Under the pieces are notes generated by a model. That model did not search any database. It saw only the letters and a program-made list of their open reading frames with translations, and was not told where the DNA came from. A program made the translations under genes and the position numbers. A DNA stretch of 64,000 nucleotides from Symmetrospora coprosmae (taxonomy: Eukaryota > Basidiomycota > Cystobasidiomycetes > Symmetrosporaceae): positions 774,997 through 838,996 of the forward strand of contig VUYT01000004.1 in assembly GCA_008802785.1 (NCBI GenBank), given 5' to 3'. Positions within the stretch are counted from its first letter, which is position 1. Every line of letters starts with the position of its first letter. Positions 51,601-62,936 of this stretch are shown one piece after another.

Positions 51601-54200
51601 TAGATATGTTTTGTCAGGGCTTGGGAAAGACCATCAGTATCCTTGCACTGATTCTCGCGACCAAGCAGGAGCCGGCACCGGGCTTTTGCGGAGCTACCCT
51701 CATTGGTGAGCACCGACTACAGGACCCCCGAGACGGAGCGAACGGCAACTGACGCCTACTGCACAGTCTGCCCTCTGAGCGTGCTGTCCAATTGGGAGAG
51801 CCAGATCGACGAACATGCTGCACCCGGGCAGCTCAAGTACATCGTTTTTTACGGGCACGGACGAGAGGTATCGCAGGCCAAGCTCGAAAAGGCCGATGTC
51901 GTCATCACAACATACCAGGTCGTGACCAGCGAGCAGAGCACCCGCCCTTCAAAGGCCAAGAAGGCCAAGACTGGACAGAGCACTGGCAGACTGATTGACA
52001 CCAAGTGGAAGCGAATCGTTCTCGATGAAGGGCACACGATCAGAAATGCAGCTACGGGCATGGCGAGGTGGGCAGCATTCCAGAATGTCTTGACTGAGAA
52101 ACCGAGACTGACTCGCTTGCATGATCGACGTCGGCAGGGCCTGCACTGCTCTCGAAGCGCACCGACGATGGGTCGTCTCTGGCACTCCTATCGTCAACGG
52201 TCCCAAGGATCTCGGCTCTCTCCTGTCCTTCCTGAGGGTCTGCAGGCCTCTCGACGATCCCACTGAATTCAAGAACCGGGTCGGTACGTCGGATGATTGC
52301 TTCTCCGTGATGAGCCGCGCTGAGCGTCTTCTTCTCGCGATCTGCAGTCCGTGCGCTGAAGCCTGGCAAGCGAGGCAGCTTCCTGCTGCAGGCCATCATG
52401 TCACAGTCATGCCTCAGGCGAACCAAGGAGATGGAAGATGAGGATGGCAAGAGGCTCGTGCCTCTCCCGCCTGTCATTCACTACGACACTGTAGTGGAAC
52501 TCACCCCGGAGGATCGCCGGATCTACGACACCGCAATGACCATCTCGCGAGACCGCATCGTTGAGGCCCTGAGGGAAGGTGACGGAGCGCCTGTGAGTGC
52601 AATTGGTATCAGCTGCTTGTGCACAGTATGTGCTGACGATGTGTATGCCCTTGTGTTTCAGCCTCCGTCGCACGTACTCGCGATGCTCACCCGTCTTCGC
52701 CAGCTCTCGCTCTTTACGGGCTTGGTACCCTCAAATTACCTGCGCACGCTCCAGAAGGAGCAGAACCTGGCCGTCGCTATCTCGAGTGTATCCGACGAGG
52801 ACCGAGTCGACCTCCTATGGAAGCTCAAAGCCGCCGTAGACGATAACGAGGAGTGCCCGGTGAGGATATGTGATCGATGTACAGGCGCTGTGACAGCTTG
52901 GCTCACGCATGGTCGAAACTCGCAGGTCTGCTTCGAGACTCTCAACCAGCCGCGCATCACCATCTGCGGCCACGTCTACTGCCTCCCTTGCATCCAGGAG
53001 GTCATGGGCAGCGAGATCAAGAAATGTGAGTCTTCTCTCAGACAGTAGCGGGACCCAACAGTCCGAATGCAAAATCTGAATCAAATGCGCTTGATCTCAG
53101 GCCCGATGGACCGGACCGATCTACTATCAGCAGACCACTTGCTGGAACTGCCTGCGGTTATGCCACCCAAAAGGGAAGACCCTGCCAAGAAAGAGGAGAC
53201 GGAGGAGGAGGACACTGCCGCAGATCTCCCTGTCATCGAAACCGGCAATGGCCTCAAGTCAAGCGCCAAGATTGATGAGTTGTGCGTCCCTGCTGCGTCT
53301 TCATGTTAGTCGTTCAGGATTCTAGCGCTGACCTCCTCGGGCATTCATGTGGGCTAGGCTCCGCTACCTCAAGCTCTTCCCAAAGACTCAGAAATCGCTC
53401 GTCTTCAGTCAATTCACCGGGTTCCTTGATGCCATCGAGCCCCATCTCAAGGAGGCCGGGATCAGGTTTGTCCGCTTCGATGGGACCATGAACCAGACTG
53501 CACGAGCCGAGGTTCTCCAGGTGTTCCAGCGACCTCTCGCTCCCAAGTCCGGTCCGTCTCAGGATGTGAAGGACGTCAAAGAGGATGTCGACACTTCAGC
53601 CACCGAGGACAGCGATGCCGAATACGCGCCGCCATTCAGGAAGGCATCGGTCAAGGGCAAGGGCAGGGCGAGCGCATTGTCAAAGGGCGAGGGCAAGGCA
53701 CGAGGTGGCGATGACGACTACGATCCGAATGGCCCGACCGTCATGCTCATCTCGCTCAAGGCCGGCGCAGTCGGTTTGAACCTTACCGCAGGTGAGCAGA
53801 TGCTGTTATGTGAAGGTATGAAGCATACACGAACGCGTCCATTTTGCACCCGCAGCGTCCGCTGTCTTCCTGATGGATCCCTGGTGGGCTGCCGCTATCG
53901 AGTCGCAGGCCATCGACCGCGTCAATCGCATTGTGGGTGTCCAAGCTGTCGATTTCGGGGAATCGCGCTGACCATCTCCCACCTTGGCGCGAACAGGGTC
54001 AGACGGCCAAAGAGGTGCGCGTCTTTCAAGTCATTGCAAAGAATACCATCGAGGAGAAGGTGCTGGAGATTCAGGCACGCAAGAACGCCCTGGTCAAGTC
54101 CGCATTCGCTGGCATCAAGAACAAGCAGACAGCCCGAGAGAGGAAGGAAGCCCGATACGCCGAGCTGAGGGAGCTCTTTGGCATCCCGGAGAACAACTAG
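48692..54200 (+). CDS. PARP-type zinc finger + UIM + HIRAN + SNF2/RING translocase (HLTF/Rad5-like)
   Basis: Predicted nuclear DNA translocase/E3 ligase of replication-fork repair. Seventeen exons in phase, 1388 aa: 48692-48744, 48929-49081, 49291-50473, 50548-50650, 50715-51220, 51290-51473, 51539-51549, 51618-51705, 51767-52067, 52138-52283, 52348-52592, 52662-52859, 52926-53025, 53101-53281, 53358-53791, 53856-53932, 53997-54200. PARP finger: residues 1-77 (YTLEYSKSARAKCRRC, YRHWGC, FHELRAEDQRRV). UIM-like repeats: about 155-273, best DEDEDIKMAIALSLQDAQ. SIM-like NYIDLTSS. HIRAN: about 435-530 (VGITHYNGKCAPYEVV, IFDPKAIRV). SNF2 ATPase: LADCMGLGKT, LDEGH, WVVSGTP. RING: ECPVC, CGHVYCLPC, then CPMD. 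Helicase C: SLVFSQFTGFLD, LKAGAVGLNLTA, DRVNRIGQTAKE. Exon joins are by hand; the finger's end lies in the same exon as the UIMs, supporting fusion. Confidence 0.87.
49130..49290 (+). promoter_or_regulatory. Long CT-rich tract inside intron 2 of the translocase gene
   Basis: Intron 49082-49290 is 209 nt, two to four times longer than most others in the window, and is dominated by C/T runs (CCTTCCTTTCC...). It could be an extended polypyrimidine tract. Fungal promoters often show such CT-rich blocks just before transcription starts, and the next ATG (49316, MAMNKRK) is in frame, so an internal promoter making a finger-less form is conceivable. Confidence 0.35.
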
Positions 54201-54992
54201 GCCAATACGGACGCGGGACCTTTGGGCACAGGACGGCTTCAGCAGACTAGGCTCGAAAGGCCGCACGAGAAAGGAAGTCAGCACATACACCACGCAAACT
54301 AGGCCCATTGTCTCATCGCGCGCATCACGCGGTTTACGCAGTCAGTTCAATATCACCCCGCGGCCCAAGCAGCAACGCGCAGAAGTAGTTCATTAGTTTT
54401 CTCCCGGAACGCGTGGCGACTTTGGGTGAGTGGGACAGGCTATCCCTGCGAAAGGCTGGCTTTTGTCTCTGACATAGCCTTAATCTGCTCGCAGTACATG
54501 CGCCCGCACGACAAGCCTGAGCACGTCCGTGCAACAACAAATGGAACGCAGGAATGGGGTCTGCCCTTGAGGCCTGCCTGCCGTGCTAGGCGCAGTCCGC
54601 CGTCGCGCGATAGTCGTCCTTTGCCCACCAAACAGTACAGCTGCAATCGTAGTAGAAGATTTAGCACACACGCAGTACTTTGTGCTGTCATTGCATGGCT
54701 TCCTTGCAATCACGGTCGCGTTTCCTCGTGAATGGTATCCGTCCCGCGAAGCTTGCCTCTGCTCGACCCGCTTTACAAGTACTACTGGATTTGGTCGGGA
54801 TAACGAAGTTTACTTCTGATCGTACGTGCAGATACGCGCAGTCACGTTGCGCTCGCAAAGCAGCTGGCGATCTCACAAATGAACGGCGTCACTTTGCGCC
54901 CAGCGGTCCTTGCTTCCCAACACGTTCACGCCGGACAGCCACTTACATACGGTGCTCCTTTCTACTTGTCCAGGAAAGGGACTACGGACACC
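54201..54992. other. Intergenic, no gene seen
   Basis: Follows the translocase stop. The F-box-like frame extends back to an ATG at 54879 but that part has no domain. No RNA gene seen. Confidence 0.4.
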
Positions 54993-56102
54993 ATGCCTGC
55001 GCTATCGGCCGTCGCTCGCGTGTTGGAGGTGCCAGAGCTGCTCGGCTGCATCCTAGATCACCTACCCGACATCGGCAGTCTCGTGCGCGCAAGAGGTATC
55101 AACAGAGCCTTCGAGGCCGAGGCTATCTTGAGGCTCTTCCGTGACGTATCTGTCCGGGATGAGCGCGTTCGCTTGTGGGAGCGGGAAGGCCGCGTTGAGG
55201 TGGACGACCGCTATCGCGCTCCTGCCATCACTGGCGACCTATTCATGCAGCGACGGCAGACCTCTCCGCATATCTCCCATCACGTTCAGAGGCTGAGCGT
55301 GTCGGGCCTCGATGCACAGGTCACAGCGGACCTTCTGCAGCAGTGCACCAACTTGCACACCCTGCGCATCAGCCATTGGATGGATTCCGACTATCTGCGA
55401 GAATGTCGGCCCCGAATACATGCAGCGGGAATACGCACGCTGATCCAGGACATCAGAAGGATGGACATCGAGATGTACGACCTAGAGCGCCTGCGCCTGC
55501 TGCTCGGGAACAGTTTGCAGGAGCTCCGGATCGGCATCGATGCTGGAGATCGGCCAAGATTGTTGCCTGCCCTCCTCGTCGCCGGCCAGGCTGCCGCTCG
55601 CCTCGACGTGGATCAGACCGGGCGGAACTTGCATCCATCTTTCACGATCATAGACAAGACGCTCGAGGACGGCCTGCGGAACCCGCGAGCTCTCCGGCAC
55701 CTCACGATACGAGCAGCTTCCGTTGGCTATCTCAGCCTCACACCAAGTACACCTCCACCAGGCGAGACGCTACCTCGTGCTCCGCTCCCGTCCTCGCTGC
55801 ATGCGCTCAGCCTGCTCAATTGCAGCCTCGTCACATTTCGCCGCATCCTGGGAGACTTGGCAGACCCCGCATATCTGCCCGAGCTCCGGGAGGTACCGCT
55901 CATCACCATGAACTGCAGCAAGCGGCCATTTGTGTTCGAGCGCTGGGTCAACGCGCGTTCGCTTTCGGTATCACAGCTCGGTCCAGAGGAGAGGGCTTCC
56001 CTGCATGAGCTTGTTCAGCAAGCAGTAGCCGGGCTACGGAGCAGGAACTCTTGCGTGGTACGGCAGGAGGCGGTAGATGCGCTGTATGCGACGATACCGT
56101 GA
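54993..56102 (+). CDS. F-box-like protein
   Basis: Single open frame of 369 codons. The N-terminus LEVPELLGCILDHLPDIGSLVRARGINRAFEAEA fits the F-box pattern (hydrophobic helix, LP, then Arg/Asn before a helix), suggesting a Skp1-Cullin ubiquitin ligase adaptor. The remainder has irregular Leu-rich segments (LRISHWM, LRHLTIRAAS, LHALSLLNCSLVTFRRIL) like degenerate LRRs seen in many basidiomycete F-box proteins. No substrate can be inferred. An ATG at 54879 would add 38 residues with no domain; I prefer 54993, immediately before the F-box. Confidence 0.65.
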   Translation: MPALSAVARVLEVPELLGCILDHLPDIGSLVRARGINRAFEAEAILRLFRDVSVRDERVRLWEREGRVEVDDRYRAPAITGDLFMQRRQTSPHISHHVQRLSVSGLDAQVTADLLQQCTNLHTLRISHWMDSDYLRECRPRIHAAGIRTLIQDIRRMDIEMYDLERLRLLLGNSLQELRIGIDAGDRPRLLPALLVAGQAAARLDVDQTGRNLHPSFTIIDKTLEDGLRNPRALRHLTIRAASVGYLSLTPSTPPPGETLPRAPLPSSLHALSLLNCSLVTFRRILGDLADPAYLPELREVPLITMNCSKRPFVFERWVNARSLSVSQLGPEERASLHELVQQAVAGLRSRNSCVVRQEAVDALYATIP

Positions 56103-56817
56103 ACGCGAGCCTTGTGCATACAGCTTGTACTTGTCGTGCGGAGCCATCTCCCAAGGCGTCGAAGCGGGCATGTTCATATACAGTGTCTCGCGTGCTAGGG
56201 ACAACAAACGGAGCGCCGTGTGCAATGCATTCGTTCTTGAATGTGCTGCCGCTCTGCCATAGTCTCCTACCCGCACCAGCGTGGGTGGTCCATCTCGCCG
56301 TCTCGACAGTGCGAAGCTCGAGGTCCAGCAGCGGTGGTCGGCGCTCTTTTCCTCTTTCACCGACTGCCTTCAAGAACAAAATGCGCAGCGCAGGCAATGA
56401 AGAGCATACGGCGAAGCTGCATGCGGCTGACGTGGCTGCCGTCCAAACAATGCCATCGCGTGGGCCGACTTCTCCGTTGACGTGGAGCGAGCGCGTGTGT
56501 ACTTTCCGTTCGGGCGTGAAGCGAGCAGGATGACATCCGGTTGCAGAAGACGCAAAGACGGAGCACAACAAGACGGAGAAGATGGTCTGAGCGCGGATTT
56601 CCCTCGTGCACTTACTTCCCCTGACGCTGCCCTTCATCGCCCTCAGCAGAGTCCCCTGCAGCTTCGGACGACTGACTGTCTGCCAGGCCAAGCTCGATGA
56701 CTTGAGGACGCCTCACGAACGACACTCACGCCCACGTACACGGACCCATCCACGCACGACGCCTTTAACGATCTTTGTATTCCCTTGATACTCTGTACGA
56801 CCTCTCCATCTCTCGAT
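56103..56817. other. Intergenic, possible unrecognised small gene
   Basis: The minus strand has open frames through most of this stretch, including a segment ETLYMNMPASTPWEMAPHDKY that looks protein-like. I could not build a consistent exon set or match a family. It should also contain the promoter of the gene at 56818. Confidence 0.3.
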
Positions 56818-59800
56818 ATGTTCACGCTCAACGACTCCTCCACGCTGTCCGCGTCCAAGGGCAAACCGCTGCCTCGCCGCCCGTCCTTCGGGATCCTCCG
56901 CAGCTTCCAGAGCAGCAGCGCAAAGACGACAGCCACAGCAGCAGGGAGCACGGACGCACCTTCATCTTACTCGCCATATCCTGCAGCTCCACCTCCCTCG
57001 TCATCGTCGTCGGCTGCCTCGTCTCGCTCGGCATCGTCGTCCTGCAGCTCGAGCATCGCGGAGACCCCGTCAACATCTACCTCCGTCGCCTGGGGCCGCG
57101 ACAGCAACGAGCAGCACAAGCAGCAGCGAGCACACAGGATGAACAGGAACTCGAGCCCGAGCCTGTTTGGGATGAGAAGCAGGAGCACTACACCCTCGAA
57201 CGACCTTCATGACAATCTCCAGACTCCGGACACGAGCATGACGTCCCAACACAGCATACCCACTCCATTCGCGCATACCAAGCAGCACAGGGGGGCGAGT
57301 ACGCTAGGCAGGTCCACGGCTAGCAGCAGTACAACCGGGAACGTCCTGACCCGCAGCAGATCCGCCTTTTTCGGTCGAAGCACGCCGTCGCCCGCGGACC
57401 CTGCACGCGCAGGTAGCCCAGCCGGCTCTGTCAGCGCGTCCAAGAGCAAGATCCGCAGGCAGAGATCGAAGAAGACCCTGCAGGACGACAGCACATACTG
57501 CTACTTGTCCGATGAGGGCGTCGAAGTGCTGTCGAAGGAGGCCGTGCAGCCTGTCTCAGATAAGACTGGCAGCAGCGCAAAGAGGCTGAAACGCTCAGGC
57601 TCATTCAGCAACATGCTTAAGACGCCTTCGCGGCTGGGCCTCAGGAAGAGCACGAGCAAGCTCAACCTGCTCTCCGGCTCGACGCCATCTTCCGCTGCCT
57701 CGTCAGAGGCTGCCGACACGTCGAACTTGGGCAACCCGCTATGCGACTCGCCGCCGGACTCGCCGGTGCCTGTCCCTGCTATACCTGCCTCGTTTGTGCA
57801 GAGCAAGGCATCTGTTGCTGCAGCAGGCTCGGCGAACTCCACCAGATCGGCTAGCATCTTCGCTCGCGCCGTCCGCGGCGACCGCAAGTCAACTTCCATC
57901 GATGCGCCACCAACGCAGAAGAGCCTTGTCGGTCAGCCTGCTCCAGGCACATTAGCCGCTCAGATCAAGCGCTACCAGACGCTCAGCAATGCCAGCGACA
58001 GGCCTCTGGCCGCCTTTAGCTCGACTTCGGTATCCTCGCAGGCCCCTGCGCCGGCTGCGCCGGCTGCGCCGGCTGCGCCTGCTGCGCCTGCTGTTATCGA
58101 ATCCGCCGGCGAGATTGGCAAGACGCCCCGACAGAGGTGGTTCGCCAAGCTCAATCTCGGCAGGAACAGCAGCAAGAAGAAGGTCAGGCTCGAGATTCCG
58201 TCTTTCGAGAGCCTCAGTCTGGCGGACTCGGTAACGGCGGAGTTGAGGCGCAGAGTTGAGCCGGGTGGGTTGCCACTTTCCCACAAGCCACCTGACACGC
58301 CAGACTGACAGGGTGTCCATCTCAGCATCTGCAGATCTTGTCTCTGAGATGTGGCTGGCCTCGTCCGAGACTGGTACCACCCGCCCTGTCAGCTACGCAC
58401 CGCTGATAACCGGTCCTGCCACGGAAGAGCCGCCCAACCTTGCCTTCATGCAAGCTGTGGGCACTCCATCGATGCTCACTCCGGCAGGTCTCGACCCTGG
58501 CGATGCTCGTCCGTCCTCTGGCTACTTCCCACCTCTGAGCCGTCATCTCGACCCGTGCGATCCGCGCCCGTCTTCTGGCTACTTTCCCGCTCAGGCTGTT
58601 GTCGCTTCCTCGCCTATGTCAGGCGATCTACACTTGGGATCGTCTCCGGCGAGAAGCCCGGCTCATATAGCCATTCGTGCGTGCGAGGAGGAAGAGCACA
58701 CATCGCGCCACTCGATGTTCAGCCAGGATGGTGCGAAGAAAAAAGCAAGCACACGGCCGAGGAGCGATCCTAGTGAGCCTAAGCGACTCGGTCATCCTTG
58801 TGAATCTCAGCTGACGGTGCTCCTCCCCTATCTCGCACAGTTCCGCTGAAGAACGTGACTGGGGCGACAGAAGCGCTGAAGGACCTGTGAGTCACCCGTA
58901 CATCGCATAAAGGCAGACATGTGCGTTATTGACTCCGACTCTGGGCTCTTCAGACTCGCCGACTTCGAGGACACCTTTCACGAAGGCTGGGAATCCTGCC
59001 ATACCTCAGCCGCACCGACCGCACGCACTTTCAAGGACAGCAACTTCTCCTCGGTCGAGACGGACGAGACAAATTCAGGCGAAGAGGAGACAATCGATGT
59101 TCCTGACGATCTGCAGGATCTCATAGATAGCGTCATGACCACCGACGAGGACACGACCTTCTCTGCTCTCTCGGAGGTTTCGTCCTTCGAAGGCAATGCC
59201 TCTACAGCGCACGAAGCCATCGCTATGGTGACAGAACACCCTTCAATGCCAGACAATGCCATGGCGCACATCGTTAGCGCGTTCAGGCCCAGCATCGACA
59301 ACGAGACCGAGCGGCCCTCTCTCGATACGGAGCGACCGTCCTTCGACGAGACTGAACGCCCCTCGCTGGATTCAAGGCGGCCAAGCATCGACAGCGGCCG
59401 ATCTTCGTTCGATGATGGAGAGGAGCAATTCAAGTCGGCACTTGCGGACGTTACCATCGAGCCGGAGAAGTCCTTCTACCGCCATCGCAGGAACGTCAGT
59501 TCTGCAGGTGGCGCAAGCAACAGGTCCAGTCTTCGCGACTACCTCAGCATGGAGCGACCTGGAGTAAGTGTCGTAGTACTGGTATATCGGTGACGCAACT
59601 GGCTGACACGGGCGTGCTGTGTGCCTTTCAGCTCGGCGAGCGCATGCTGGAGGAAGTGGACGAAGATGTCGCGCTCGAGCCTATGCAGCGCGACGCTTAC
59701 CAGAGACAGTCCTTCCATTCTGACTATACCGACGCAAGCCGACACTCCGTCGTCCCCGGTGCCAGCCGCTTCGCAACGGCACGAACCTCCTATTCGAGCA

Positions 59801-62403
59801 TGGCATCCTCGGAGAGTGATGGCATGAGTTTCGTTGCCTCGCCGACGCCGGCAAACGGTCTCCGACACGCAATCAACCGTCACTCGATGGATGTCGATGT
59901 TGGCGACTCCACGCGTCCGTCCCTCGAGATTGACGTCGGCTCCTCCGAAGGCGGTCGCCCTTCCATCGACAGCGATGCTCCCGGAACACGTCCCTCGATG
60001 AACAGCGAAGGCTCCCGTCCGTCATTCGACTCTGTCAGGCCACTATCGCCTGCCCAGCGGCTCGTCCAGCAGAAGCAAAACCAGCTCGTCAAGCAGAGCA
60101 CCGCCTCCTCCATGCTGTCCTTGTCTTCTGTCAACTCTTCACCCTGTCCGCGTCCGCCTAGGAGGAAGCTCCTCATGCTAACGGGAGGCCGTCTACCCAG
60201 AGCTCCAGTCGCTGCGCCGATATTTAAGGCGGCCGCCCCAGCCGTTCAAGTACCGTCGCCTGCTCCCGGTCGGGTCAGGAAACTCAAGGACTCTTGGGAG
60301 GCCAAGCTGTCTCCCAAGAAGGAGGACACGGTTCGATGTGAGTGCATCAGAGCTGCTGCTTGTACGACTGTCCGCTCAAGCCAGCTCCCCTCAGCTACTG
60401 GTTCATCACCCCGCTACGTTCGGCCTCTGCCGCCTACTCTCGGGCAGAAGTCAGAAGTTCAGCGGCCTCGCTTGCTTACGAACTTATCTCTGAACGGCTC
60501 GTATAGTGAGCTCCATCTGCTGCCTGTACCCCATAAGCTCTACTGATCTTGTCCTTCTCTGCCTGTAGTCCCGCCCGACACGCCTCCTCCTTCCTCGCCG
60601 TCCGCTTCCGAGCAAAGCTTTAGCTCGGACAACCGGTCATCTATGGAGGGCGAGCGGCGCTCCGTTCAGTCACGCCTCTCCTATTTTGGGCGCAGGAAGG
60701 GCGGACATCGCAGGCAGACGTCTGCACTCTCGCGTTCCTCGATCCTCGCCGAGCCAATCCAGGAGGAGCCGGCCGTGACGATCACAATTGACGAGCGTTA
60801 TGCTCTCCCGCCTGTCTCCGACGACACTACAGCGACCTATCCGCACGCTGTGCCCAAGCCCTCGCCCATGACGTCGCCAGAGGCACCTAAGCCGCTCGCC
60901 ATCAGCAAACGTCGGGAGCCAAAGCCTGTCGCCACGATGCTAAACAAATGCTCCAGCGACAGGCTGTCTGTTGGCATGGATGCCTTCCAGATGGCCAGGC
61001 AAAGTCGGGTTGACCCTTGCCGCATCGAGGACGTGGCGCTCGAGCCTCAGCCAAGGCATCCCGCCCCTATCGTCGCGATTGCAGAGGAGGATCAGGACTG
61101 GGAGGAAATCTCGAACCAGTATAAGATCAAATGGGCTCGCTTCTGCCAGGAGGCCACATCGGAATTGCAGAAGAGGTGAGGGCGCCTCGAAGGTCTCGGA
61201 CTGCAAGCGAGTATGCTGACGCCATTCTGCTGTTGAACGTAGTCGTGCTCTCTGGCCCGATACAGAGGCATCGTTGGAGGTCCTGGATTGTGAGTCACCT
61301 TGACCTAGTATTGCGACCGCTCGTCAGCTGACAATTGCACTCTCGTTGCTATATAGCACCAGCCTCCTCCGTGTCTGGCATGTCTATGCACTCGGACATC
61401 TGGACTCCAGGCACACCCCTCCTGACCTCGCCATATGGAAGCGCAATAGTCGAGCTCATCCTCGACTCGCAAAGCAAGTATCGATCGGAGGCTGCTCATC
61501 CAGACAGCCCGGACAACAGCTGCGACTCTCTCGATGTTCCCAGCACTCCGGAACTCTCGCCCGATCTCGCTCGTGAGACATACATTGTCAAGCGGTCATC
61601 CGATATTACGCCTCCTTCGCCGACACCACAGCCGCGCGCTCCCTCCGCGAGGCCAGCATACCAGCCACGGCCGCTCATGCTCGTCGAGAAGCACCTCTCG
61701 GTCTCTGAGATCCCTCTCTCCGCCATCAGAGCTTCGCTGGCGCCGATTGCTCGCGCTCCTTCCCCAGCGGCAGCGCCACTTGCTGCCGCTCCGCTGGCCA
61801 TCGTCACGAACACTGTCGCTGCCGCCGCTGCTCCGCCTGTCGCGAAGTCCACCAAGGGCTGGAAGCCCCGAGTCGCCGGCGCGCCGACTGCTCAGCCGCA
61901 TCTCCAGCCGTCTGTCAAGTCGCTCACGCCGGGCAAGCGCGTTCGAGCGGCAGCGAACAAGCGCACCATCGCGGTCTACACCGACGACGCTACTTCGTCG
62001 CTTGCGAACGCGATCACTGCTCCGGCATCCATCCCGGCAGGCCGAGGGCGCGCTCAGGACGGCAAGACAAATTCGTTCCTCGGCGCCCGAAAGCTCAGCA
62101 CGCGCCGGCGCGACGCTTTCACAGCCGCTCGCAGAAAGCTTGAGGGTGTCGGTCAGCCAGACGAGCAGACTGACCGGAGCTCAGGCACGAGTAGCGGGAC
62201 TGAGGAGTGTGAGAACGGCCTGCTGGAAGCCAGAGGGAGCGCTGTCGAGTGAGTAGCTCTTATAGTTGGCGGTTGAAGACGAGCGGTCACTGAGAATATC
62301 TTCCGTCTCCGACAGCACCGCACAAACCGCTACGAGCAGGCCTCGACCCCGGCCTTCGCAGCGACGGACCACCTCTGGGATAGCCCGCCCGATGCGTTGC
62401 TAG
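56818..62403 (+). CDS. Giant low-complexity protein with RPSxD repeats
   Basis: Not recognised. Nine exons (56818-58264, 58326-58772, 58841-58886, 58954-59563, 59632-60337, 60569-61175, 61243-61289, 61357-62248, 62316-62403) join in phase, 1629 aa. Composition is Ser/Pro/Ala/Arg-rich and mostly disordered. Visible features: basic KSKIRRQRSKK, (APA)n from a 9-nt repeat near 58045-58095, GYFPP/SSGYFPA repeats, and a cluster of RPSxD units (ERPSLD, ERPSFD, RRPSID, SRPSFD) in exons 4-5. The most folded-looking part is DWEEISNQYKIKWARFCQEATSELQKR at the end of exon 6. Many SP/TP and RxxS sites suggest heavy phosphorylation. The final exon is chosen for phase and could instead be skipped, ending at 62252. 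Confidence 0.65.
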
Positions 62404-62472
62404 GCCACACGACGGCGGTTCGTCAAGCTTCTACGTTGCTAGGCCACACGACGGCGGTTCGTCAAGCTTCCA
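62395..62472. repeat. 39-bp direct tandem repeat across a stop codon
   Basis: CGTTGCTAGGCCACACGACG... occurs twice, starting at 62395 and 62434. The first copy contains the TAG that ends the giant protein in my model, so the duplication also duplicates the stop context. Confidence 0.85.
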
Positions 62473-62936
62473 GATTCCGAAACGCACTTTGGGCTGGTCT
62501 CCTCGTTGTTCAGTCGACGTACATAGTATCGCTTCCTTACCGTTTCTTCTTTTGTCTGCACACATGCCCTTTCTAGCACTCATGCCCTTTCTACGCACAT
62601 TCACGCCGCGCTGTAGCGTTCGCCTTGTAAGCCGGCTGGCTCGGCAGTCACTAGTTGACAAGCAACGCAATGCACGCATTCATGCAGCTCTCACGGCAGC
62701 GTAGGATTCGGCTCGCCGCATCCGGAGAGTGTCGCCATCAAATCAGCTGCAGGCGAACATGCAAAGGCCGGACGATGGCAAGCATAGCAGAAGAACCTTG
62801 AAAGATATGGTTTGCCCAGCTGCACACCGGAGATCAAACTATGCACACAACAAGCATGGGAGTGGACGCTCGAGGAGCTCGAAGAAAAGCGAAAAGCTAC
62901 AGCCGAGATGGTAGGAGGGAGGTGAGGCAGGGTCGT
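62404..62936. other. Convergent 3' region, no gene seen
   Basis: Between the giant protein gene (+) and histone H3 (-). Apart from the 39-bp repeat I see nothing. Confidence 0.45.

Noticed and set aside
55948-56691. 247-codon minus-strand frame, with TPWEMAPHDKY in another frame
   Set aside because: Overlaps the F-box-like gene and switches frames without supportable splice sites; noted as a possible small gene but not called.
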